A stretch of 7,120 bases of DNA, from positions 1 to 7,120 of the forward strand of contig JARXKO010000074.1 of NCBI GenBank assembly GCA_030271595.1, in the 5' to 3' direction. The DNA is from Pseudomonadota bacterium (lineage in GTDB: Bacteria > Pseudomonadota > Alphaproteobacteria > Sphingomonadales > Sphingomonadaceae). Positions 1 to 5,000 of the stretch are shown in pieces; within the stretch, counting starts at the first letter, position 1; each line of letters starts with the position of its first letter. The notes beneath the pieces were generated by a model. That model made no database searches, was not told the origin of the DNA, and was given only the letters and a program-made list of their open reading frames with translations. The position numbers were made by a program, and so were the translations under genes.

Positions 1-506
1 TGGCTTCGGTCGCCGCCATTCTTGTCCGGGTGATAGCGGCGGACGAGGTGTGAATAACGCTGGCGCAAGGCGTGGCGGTCGGCCTGTTCGCCAAGCCCGA
101 GCACGTCGAGCGCGCGTTGTTCGGCGCGGGTGAAGCGCGATTGCTCAGCGCCCGATCCATTGCGCCCGAAACGTGCGGCGATTGCATCGAGCGGATCGGC
201 GAAGTCGCTCCATGCCGGCGCCGGATCGGCCCCGAAGTGGACGAAGGGCCGGCTGACCCGTTCCCACCCCGCGACCGGCGACTGCGCGGCGGTGATTTCC
301 TCGGTGCTCATGCCGGCGAAGAAATTGTAGCGCGCATTATGCTCGCGGACGTGGTCGAGGCACAGGAATCGCCACGATCCGGGCCCGTCGAAATTCGACG
401 GCGCGAAGGGCGCCTTATACTCGCCCGGCTCGCCGCAACCCGGAACCGCACAGCGATCTTGCGCGCCTTCGACCCGGCCGTGAAATTTTGCCTGCTTCGA
501 CGCCAC
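1..506 (-). CDS. J-domain (DnaJ-like) co-chaperone, partial, C-terminus off the left edge
   Basis: The reading frame was translated by hand from the minus strand. It starts at GTG 504-506 and stays open to the window edge (168 codons plus 2 bases). The N-terminal part has a Cys/His cluster, C19-x4-C24 and later C49-L-D-H52, which may be a small zinc site. It is followed by HVREHNARYNFFAGMS, a stretch typical of the alphaproteobacterial J-domain family. The J domain begins around residue 130 and shows YHPDKNGGD, with the diagnostic HPD at 159-161. This tripeptide stimulates the DnaK/Hsp70 ATPase. The C-terminal helices of the J domain lie outside the window. I chose GTG because GAGGA lies a few bases upstream; an in-frame TTG six codons upstream is possible. 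The gene is divergent from bolA, 36 bp apart. From knowledge of related genomes, cobS-like genes often follow, but this cannot be seen here. The client or partner protein is unknown. Confidence 0.88.
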   Translation of the reverse strand, partial: MASKQAKFHGRVEGAQDRCAVPGCGEPGEYKAPFAPSNFDGPGSWRFLCLDHVREHNARYNFFAGMSTEEITAAQSPVAGWERVSRPFVHFGADPAPAWSDFADPLDAIAARFGRNGSGAEQSRFTRAEQRALDVLGLGEQADRHALRQRYSHLVRRYHPDKNGGDRS

Positions 507-528
507 GCTTCCTCGCTTGTTCAACGCG

Positions 529-538
529 CCTATATAGG
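529..538. promoter_or_regulatory. Palindromic TATA-like element in the divergent bolA / J-domain spacer
   Basis: The 36-bp spacer between the two divergent genes contains the perfect 10-bp palindrome CCTATATAGG, an AT island in very GC-rich DNA. Read on either strand it offers a TATATA -10-like hexamer (531-536). For bolA, a start site about 6-7 nt downstream would fall at or next to the ATG (543), suggesting a leaderless or near-leaderless mRNA. For the minus-strand gene it would leave a leader of roughly 18 nt carrying the GAGGA ribosome site. I found no good -35 hexamer on either strand, so this is an inference from position and composition. Confidence 0.35.
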
Positions 539-542
539 GGCG

Positions 543-827
543 ATGAACGCTCCCGCCACCGGACCGGTCGCAACCGAAATGCTCAATCGGCTCGACTCGG
601 CGCTTTCGCCGACGCTGGTCGAGCTTCACGACGACAGCGAACAGCATCGCGGCCACGGCGGCTATAATCCCGCCGGCGAAAGCCATTTCTCGCTGCGCAT
701 CACCAGCCCCGCCTTCGCTGGCAAGTCGCGGGTCGAGCGCCAGCGGATGGTCTATGCGGCGCTTGGCGAATTGATGGTCGAGCGGGTCCACGCGCTGTCG
801 ATCAAGGCCAGCGCGCCGGGAGAATGA
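543..827 (+). CDS. bolA: BolA family protein
   Basis: A 94-residue protein covering the whole BolA domain, the usual size for the family. BolA proteins are small cytosolic class II KH-like folds. They pair with monothiol glutaredoxins around a shared [2Fe-2S] cluster and in some bacteria also act as transcription regulators. Visible hallmarks are the His-rich loop DDSEQHRGHGG (about residues 30-40), SHFSLRI (47-53) and the C-terminal RVHALSIKA (81-89), whose His83 is the invariant BolA cluster ligand. The start at ATG 543 gives the normal family N-terminus. The frame is open further upstream only because it runs antisense to the J-domain gene. AGGGG at 536-540 is only 2 nt from the ATG, too close for a standard ribosome site, which fits leaderless initiation. 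It is the first gene of a tight operon with the pirin and the hydrolase. Confidence 0.93.
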   Translation: MNAPATGPVATEMLNRLDSALSPTLVELHDDSEQHRGHGGYNPAGESHFSLRITSPAFAGKSRVERQRMVYAALGELMVERVHALSIKASAPGE

Positions 828-829
828 GG

Positions 830-1738
830 ATGAAGGACGAGTTCGACGCTGCGGTTGAGCAAATCATCACCCCGGTCACCCACGACCTTGGCGATTTCAA
901 GGTTCACCGGGCATTGCCGGCACGCGAGCGGACGATGGTCGGGCCGTTCATCTTCGTCGATCAGTTCGGACCGGCGCGATTGCCGCCGGGCAAGGGCATG
1001 GACGTGCGCCCCCATCCGCACATCAACCTCGCCACCGTAACCTATTTGTTCGACGGAGCAATCGAGCATCGCGACAGCGTTGGTTCGCATGCCGTGATCG
1101 AGCCCGGAGCGATCAACCTGATGACCGCGGGCAGCGGCATCGTCCATTCCGAGCGCTCGCCCCAGAACCTCCGCCCCGACGGCCCAAGCCTCTACGGGAT
1201 GCAGACCTGGCTCGCCTTGCCCGACGGCAAGGAGGAGGTTGCTCCGGCCTTCGATCATGTGCCGGAAAGCGGCCTTCCGCTGGTCGAGGATGGCGGCGCC
1301 CGCGCGCGGGTGCTGATGGGCACATTGTGGGGCGCGACCGCTGCAACCCCGTGCCATTCGCCAACCATTTATGCCGACCTCGTGCTCGACTCGGGCAGCT
1401 CCATGCCGGTCGAGGCGGATGCCGACGAGCGGGCGGTGATGCTGGTCGGGGGCGAGGCCGCGCTCGATGGCCGCGATCTCGAACCTTTTGCGCTCATCAT
1501 CCTTCGCCCCGGCCACGACGCGCGCCTGTCGAGCGGTCGCGGCGGGCGGGTGATGCTGCTTGGCGGCGGCGCCTTTGCGACCCGCCGTTACGTGTTCTGG
1601 AATTTCGTTTCCTCGTCGCGCGAACGGATCAATCAGGCAAAGGAGGATTGGCAAGCGATGCGCTTCCCGCTCGTCCCTGGCGATGATCGGGAGTTCATTC
1701 CCTTTCCCAAGGTCCCGACGACGGTCAGCTATCCGTGA
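830..1738 (+). CDS. Pirin family protein (bicupin)
   Basis: A 302-residue two-cupin protein of the pirin family. The N-terminal cupin has GPFIFVDQFGP, then RPHPHINLATVTYLFDG and GIVHSERS. These supply all four expected metal ligands: His62, His64, His106 and Glu108, equivalent to His56/58/101/103Glu of human pirin. Family members bind Fe(II)/Fe(III); some have quercetinase activity and others regulate partner proteins, so the reaction here cannot be stated. The C-terminal half ends with VFWNFVSSSRERI and EFIPFP, a typical pirin_C ending. I prefer ATG 830 over ATG 824, which overlaps the bolA stop, because GGGAGA (818-823) then sits 6 nt upstream; either start leaves the domain intact. The gene follows bolA by 2 nt and overlaps the next gene by 4 nt, so the three are probably co-transcribed and translationally coupled. 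Confidence 0.93.
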   Translation: MKDEFDAAVEQIITPVTHDLGDFKVHRALPARERTMVGPFIFVDQFGPARLPPGKGMDVRPHPHINLATVTYLFDGAIEHRDSVGSHAVIEPGAINLMTAGSGIVHSERSPQNLRPDGPSLYGMQTWLALPDGKEEVAPAFDHVPESGLPLVEDGGARARVLMGTLWGATAATPCHSPTIYADLVLDSGSSMPVEADADERAVMLVGGEAALDGRDLEPFALIILRPGHDARLSSGRGGRVMLLGGGAFATRRYVFWNFVSSSRERINQAKEDWQAMRFPLVPGDDREFIPFPKVPTTVSYP

Positions 1739-2613
1739 CCGCGCAAAGGCGGATCCCGCTTAGCGGCGGAGTGACGCTAAACGTCGCAAGTGCCGGCGAC
1801 TCGGCCAACCCGCCGGTCATCCTGCTCCACGGTTTTCCCGAATCGCACCGCACGTGGCGGCTGGTCGCGCCGCTTTTGGCGGAGCGGTTCTATCTCATCA
1901 TGCCCGATCAACGCGGCTTTGGTGGATCGGACCGGCCGGCCGAGGTCAGCGCTTATGCGCCGCACCGGCTGACCGCCGATGTGTTCGCGCTGGCCGACGC
2001 GCTGAAGCTTGAGCGCTTCGCCCTGGTCGGCCACGATTGGGGCGGCGCCATCGCCTGGACCGCGGCGCTCACCAACGATCCGCGACTGGCCAAGCTCGCG
2101 ATCGTCAATGCGCCCCATCCGTGGCTGTTCCAGAAAGCGCTGATCGACGACCCCGACCAGCGCGCCGCGTCGCAATATATGAACGTCTTTCGCTCGCCCG
2201 CGACCGAGCGGATGATCGAGGCCAAGGGCTTCGACTGGTTTTTCGACCGAAGCTTTTCGGCCCATGTCGATCTGGCGATCATCCCGCCCGAAGAACGCGC
2301 TCGATACATCGCCGACTGGTCGCGGCCCGGGGCGCTGACCGCGATGCTCAACTGGTATCGCGCGACCGGCCTCGTGGTGCCGCTGCCGGGCGAAGACATG
2401 GGCTTGCCCGCGTGGATGGACCAGGTCCCCAAAGTGCACGTTCCAACGCTCGTCATGTGGGGGATGCTCGACCCCGCGATCCTTCCCGGCCAGCTCATCG
2501 GGCTCGAGGATTGGGTCGACGATCTGACCATCGAACGCTTGCCCGACGCCGGGCATTTCGCGCCGTGGCAAGCGCCGCACGAGGTTGCCGAAGCGCTCGC
2601 CGACTTTCTTTAA
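1735..2613 (+). CDS. Alpha/beta hydrolase, epoxide hydrolase-like
   Basis: A 292-residue alpha/beta-hydrolase fold enzyme. The oxyanion-hole motif HGFP is at 32-35, followed by DQRGFGGSDRP (58-68). The nucleophile elbow is VGHDWGG with Asp101, so the nucleophile is Asp rather than Ser, as in epoxide hydrolases and haloalkane dehalogenases. The acid is probably Asp246 (WGMLDPAI) and the base His274 (DAGHFAPW). The cap contains NWYR (Tyr208), matching the lid tyrosine that activates the epoxide oxygen; Tyr148 is a candidate for the second one. HDWGG rather than HDRG argues against a fluoroacetate dehalogenase. The substrate is unknown. The GTG start overlaps the pirin stop as GTGA (1735-1738), implying coupled translation. 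The stop TAA overlaps the stop of the convergent racemase-like gene. It is probably cytosolic, as no signal peptide is seen. Confidence 0.9.
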   Translation: MTAQRRIPLSGGVTLNVASAGDSANPPVILLHGFPESHRTWRLVAPLLAERFYLIMPDQRGFGGSDRPAEVSAYAPHRLTADVFALADALKLERFALVGHDWGGAIAWTAALTNDPRLAKLAIVNAPHPWLFQKALIDDPDQRAASQYMNVFRSPATERMIEAKGFDWFFDRSFSAHVDLAIIPPEERARYIADWSRPGALTAMLNWYRATGLVVPLPGEDMGLPAWMDQVPKVHVPTLVMWGMLDPAILPGQLIGLEDWVDDLTIERLPDAGHFAPWQAPHEVAEALADFL

Positions 2614-3344
2614 ACCGGGCCTCCGCGCCACGTCGGCAGCGGCGCATCGCCAAGCGCGACATCGATCGCAGCCCGCGCCAGCAGGCGAGTCGAATCGAGC
2701 ACCGGCAATGCGCTATTCTGATTGGAAATGATGAGCGGGATTTCGGTGCACACCAGCGCCACCGAATCGCACCCCTCGGCAGCCAGCCCATCGATTGCCG
2801 AGCGATAAAATTCGATCGATTCCGGCTCGAACCGGTTCATGCACAATTCGTCCATGATGATCGCATGGAGCCGTTCGCGTACCGCTGGCCGAGGCACCGC
2901 CCAGCCGATTCCCCGCGCTTCGAATGCGCGCGGATAGACCGGACCCTGCATCGTCCAGTTTGTCCCGAGCACGCCAACCTTGCGATAGCCACGCGCCCTC
3001 GCCTCACTCGCCACGACCTCGCCGATATGAAGCCCGGGCAGCGCCAGATCCGGCCCTGGAGTTTCGAGCGCGATATGGGCGGTGTTGTCGGGGCACAGGA
3101 AGAATTCGGCCCCAACCCGCGCCAGGCGCTCGACGACCTCGGCCGAGCGGGCGCGCAGCGCGTCATTGTCCGCCTCATCCCATTCGGTCACGGTATCGGC
3201 CATTGCGAGGCCGGCCATGGTTACCGGCGGATGGCGATGCGCGCCGAGCCGCGCCTGAGCCCCGCGCATGATCTCCTGATAACAAAGCACCGCCCCTTCG
3301 ACGCTATATTGGTGGATCCCGACATGCCGCATGACCGCGACCAT
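2610..3344 (-). CDS. Aspartate/glutamate racemase family protein
   Basis: A 244-residue protein (from ATG 3344) of the PLP-independent Asp/Glu racemase superfamily, which uses two cysteines as opposing acid/base. Both are visible. The first is in FFLCPDNTAH (Cys84) and the second in VCTEIPLI (Cys199). The N-terminus reads RHVGIHQYSVEGAVLCY instead of the GGMSWES of classical aspartate racemases. This points to the subfamily with a SxEGA loop, whose members have broad or unknown amino-acid substrates. DSTRLLARAA near the C-terminus is also typical. The open frame extends to a TTG at 3368, but ATG 3344 has AAGG 5 nt upstream; ATG 3332 is a third option closest to the first beta strand. It is convergent with the hydrolase, with a 4-nt overlap at the stops, and divergent from nusB, 71 bp away. 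It is probably cytosolic. The substrate is unknown. Confidence 0.87.
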   Translation of the reverse strand: MVAVMRHVGIHQYSVEGAVLCYQEIMRGAQARLGAHRHPPVTMAGLAMADTVTEWDEADNDALRARSAEVVERLARVGAEFFLCPDNTAHIALETPGPDLALPGLHIGEVVASEARARGYRKVGVLGTNWTMQGPVYPRAFEARGIGWAVPRPAVRERLHAIIMDELCMNRFEPESIEFYRSAIDGLAAEGCDSVALVCTEIPLIISNQNSALPVLDSTRLLARAAIDVALGDAPLPTWRGGPV

Positions 3345-3415
3345 CCCGCCCTTGGGTCCCGAACGCAAGCGAGCGCCTTCCGCGATCGGCTGCCACGCGC
3401 TAGAGGCTCGCCCCT

Positions 3416-3871
3416 ATGGCCCGTTCCAAGTCCCGCTCCGCCGCCCGCCTTGCCGCCGTCCAGGCGCTCTATCAGCAGGACATGGAAGGCACGCCGGTCG
3501 CGCGGCTGATCAAGGAATTCCACGACCACCGCCTCGGCGCGACGGTCGAGGACGCGCAATATCATGATGCCGAGCGCGATTTCTTCGACGATCTCGTCAG
3601 CGGCGCCAATGACCGCAGCGACGAGATCGACGCGTTGATCCAGGGCAATCTGGCCAAAGGCTGGACGATCGAGCGGCTCGACCGGCCGATGCTCGCGATC
3701 CTCCGCTCCGGGGCTTATGAACTGGTCGCCCGCGCCGACGTCCCGACCGGATCGGTGATCAACGAATATGTCGATGTCGCCCACGCCTTTTACGACAAGC
3801 GCGAAAGCGGCTTCATCAACGGCCTGCTCGATTCGATCGCCAAGCACGCCAGGCCCGCCGCCGAAGAGTGA
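3416..3871 (+). CDS. nusB: Transcription antitermination factor NusB
   Basis: A 151-residue all-helical RNA-binding protein. With NusE (ribosomal protein S10), NusB binds boxA RNA and assembles the antitermination complex on rRNA operons. The family marks are the basic N-terminus ARSKSRSAARLAAVQALYQ (residues 2-20, the boxA-contacting helix), RPMLAILRSGAYEL (90-103), PTGSVINEYVDVAHAFY (110-126) and the terminal SGFINGLLDSIAK (131-143). The length is normal. ATG 3416 lacks a good ribosome site. An upstream TAGAGG (3401-3406) could be a -10 box placing the transcript start at or near the ATG, that is, a leaderless mRNA, but the matching -35 is poor. It overlaps thiL by 4 nt (GTGA at 3868-3871), in the nusB-thiL order seen in many bacteria. 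Confidence 0.96.
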   Translation: MARSKSRSAARLAAVQALYQQDMEGTPVARLIKEFHDHRLGATVEDAQYHDAERDFFDDLVSGANDRSDEIDALIQGNLAKGWTIERLDRPMLAILRSGAYELVARADVPTGSVINEYVDVAHAFYDKRESGFINGLLDSIAKHARPAAEE

Positions 3872-4833
3872 TCCGCGAACGCGCGATCATTGCCCGGCTG
3901 CGGCGCTTCGCGACCGATCCGGCAGCGCGCGGCCTGCTCGACGACGCGGCGGTACTCGGCGATCTCGTCATCACCCACGACAGCATCGCCGAAGGGGTTC
4001 ATTTCTTCCCCTTTGATCCCCCGCAAAGCGTCGGCTGGAAGCTTGTCGCGGTCAATTTGAGCGACCTTGCCGCCAAGGGCGCAACCCCGGCCGCGGCGTT
4101 GCTGTCGCTGACCATCGCCGGCGACGGCAGCTGGGAGGAGGCGTTCATCGGCGGGATCGAGGCGGCGTGCGCCCATTACGGCCTGCCGCTGGTCGGTGGC
4201 GACACCATCGGCTTACCCGCCGGGGCGCCGCGCGTCCTCGGCATGACCGCGATCGGAAAGGCCGGACCCAGGGTTCCACCGCGCGACGGCGGCAAAGCCG
4301 GCGACCGGCTGTGGCTGATCGGCTCGGCCGGGGATTCCGCGGCGGGACTGGCGCAGCTGCACGCCGACAGCAACGCCCGCGGCCCATTGGTCGAAATCTA
4401 TCGCCGGCCGGTTCCGCTCCTCGCGGCGGGCCAGGCGATCGCGCCGCACGCCACCGCGATGCTCGATATCTCCGACGGATTGCTGATCGATGCGCTGCGT
4501 CTCGCTGAAGCGAGCGGCTGCATCGCGGCGATCGACCTCGGCGCGATCGGCCTGTCGGGCGACTTCATCGAGGCGCGCGGCGAGTCGCTGGAAGCGCGGC
4601 TGTTCGCGGCGACCGGCGGGGATGATTATGCGCTCCTTGCAGCACTTCCACCGCGGATCGATCCCTCAACACTTAATTTACCCGAAGCAACGACCATGGC
4701 CTGCATCGGATCGCTCCAACCCGGGCCGGCGGCGCTCAAGCTGTCGGTCCGGGGGGAGGCGGTCGCAACGCCGGAAACACTTGGGCATGAGCATCACGGA
4801 CAAAGCGCTGCGCCAGTGGCTGATCGGCCTTAG
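3868..4833 (+). CDS. thiL: Thiamine-monophosphate kinase ThiL
   Basis: A 321-residue enzyme that phosphorylates thiamine monophosphate with ATP to give thiamine diphosphate, the last step of cofactor synthesis, in the cytosol. It belongs to the PurM/AIRS-like ATP-binding superfamily. Motifs in order are LLDDAAVLG (23-31, metal/ATP aspartates), HDSIAEGVHF (37-46), NLSDLAAKGATP (63-74), VGGDTIG (109-115), DISDGLLIDAL (200-210) and TGGDDYALL (249-257). The last replaces the more usual GEDYE. The GTG start overlaps the nusB stop, so translation is probably coupled. The family normally ends near the LGxEH reached at residues 305-309. The remaining tail of about 12 residues shows no conserved feature and has poor third-position G/C. 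It overlaps a small ORF in another frame. Confidence 0.95.
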   Translation: MIRERAIIARLRRFATDPAARGLLDDAAVLGDLVITHDSIAEGVHFFPFDPPQSVGWKLVAVNLSDLAAKGATPAAALLSLTIAGDGSWEEAFIGGIEAACAHYGLPLVGGDTIGLPAGAPRVLGMTAIGKAGPRVPPRDGGKAGDRLWLIGSAGDSAAGLAQLHADSNARGPLVEIYRRPVPLLAAGQAIAPHATAMLDISDGLLIDALRLAEASGCIAAIDLGAIGLSGDFIEARGESLEARLFAATGGDDYALLAALPPRIDPSTLNLPEATTMACIGSLQPGPAALKLSVRGEAVATPETLGHEHHGQSAAPVADRP

Positions 4834-4876
4834 CGGCCTTGTCTCGGGGATGACGCTCGCGCTCCTGATTCACTGA
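4787..4876 (+). CDS. Candidate 29-residue single-span membrane peptide overlapping the thiL tail
   Basis: This ATG-to-TGA frame encodes a peptide with a short polar, charged N-terminus (MSITDKALRQ). One hydrophobic segment follows, WLIGLSGLVSGMTLALLI (residues 11-28), long enough for one membrane span, and a final His. It carries a GxxxG pair (Gly17 and Gly21), a common helix-packing motif. Of 29 sense codons, 25 end in G or C, as in the real genes here. Over the 47-nt overlap the thiL frame loses that bias, which argues that this frame is the selected one. The ribosome site is weak (GGAAA at 4773-4777, 9 nt upstream). I do not recognise a family and cannot assign a function. It could be a chance ORF. 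Its place before hppA makes a membrane-related role imaginable, but that is speculation. Confidence 0.5.
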   Translation: MSITDKALRQWLIGLSGLVSGMTLALLIH

Positions 4877-4889
4877 TCGCCGACTGACC

Positions 4890-4910
4890 GGCGCGGTTGC
4901 AAGCCGCGCC
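4890..4910 (+). terminator. GC hairpin after thiL / small ORF, possible weak terminator
   Basis: A perfect 7-bp stem, GGCGCGG (4890-4896) and CCGCGCC (4904-4910), encloses a 7-nt loop 13 nt after the stop of the small ORF. No T-tract follows (the next bases are AACCACCCC), so it is not a classical intrinsic terminator. It may only pause transcription, protect the 3' end, or be incidental. The loop contains the TTGCAA proposed below as an hppA -35 box. Confidence 0.3.
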
Positions 4911-4925
4911 AACCACCCCTAAACA
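4897..4925 (+). promoter_or_regulatory. Candidate sigma70-type promoter for hppA
   Basis: TTGCAA (4897-4902) matches the TTGACA consensus at 4 of 6 positions. It lies exactly 17 bp from TAAACA (4920-4925), which matches TATAAT at 3 of 6. Transcription would begin near 4932 and give a leader of about 70 nt for hppA. It is the best spaced pair I could find in the spacer, but a weak one; hppA could also be transcribed by read-through from nusB-thiL. Confidence 0.33.
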
Positions 4926-4940
4926 GCCGCCGATTTCCAA

Positions 4941-4970
4941 GGGGGCTCCCGCACCAGCGGGCACGCTCCC
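4941..4970 (+). promoter_or_regulatory. Stem-loop in the hppA leader
   Basis: The inner stem is CCCGC (4948-4952) paired with GCGGG (4957-4961) around the tetraloop ACCA. The outer stem is GGGGGC (4941-4946) paired with GCTCCC (4965-4970), including one G-U pair. An asymmetric internal loop (1 nt against 3 nt) separates the two stems. It ends 18 nt before the first possible hppA ATG and may affect mRNA stability or translation. I do not recognise a known riboswitch class. Confidence 0.3.
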
Positions 4971-5000
4971 ACCTGCCTGACAACGGGGATGTTTGAACCA

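Noticed and set aside
72..542. Upstream extension of the bolA frame to an ATG at position 72
   Set aside because: These bases are antisense to the J-domain gene, and BolA proteins begin where ATG 543 places the start.
752..2631. Long minus-strand frames opposite the pirin (752-1654) and the hydrolase (1777-2631)
   Set aside because: They are compositional shadows with no domain; the plus-strand genes have intact catalytic or metal-binding motifs.
3345..3368. TTG start at 3368 for the racemase-like gene
   Set aside because: ATG 3344 is a better codon with AAGG at good spacing, and the extra eight residues precede the normal first beta strand of the family.
2037..3509. A 490-codon plus-strand open frame crossing the hydrolase, the racemase-like gene and nusB
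   Set aside because: It is out of frame with the hydrolase and nusB and antisense to the racemase-like gene. The product is Arg/Pro-rich without motifs, whereas each overlapped gene has clear family signatures.
4911..4920. Classical Rho-independent terminator after the 4890-4910 hairpin
   Set aside because: No run of T follows the stem on either strand, so only a weak structural call is justified.
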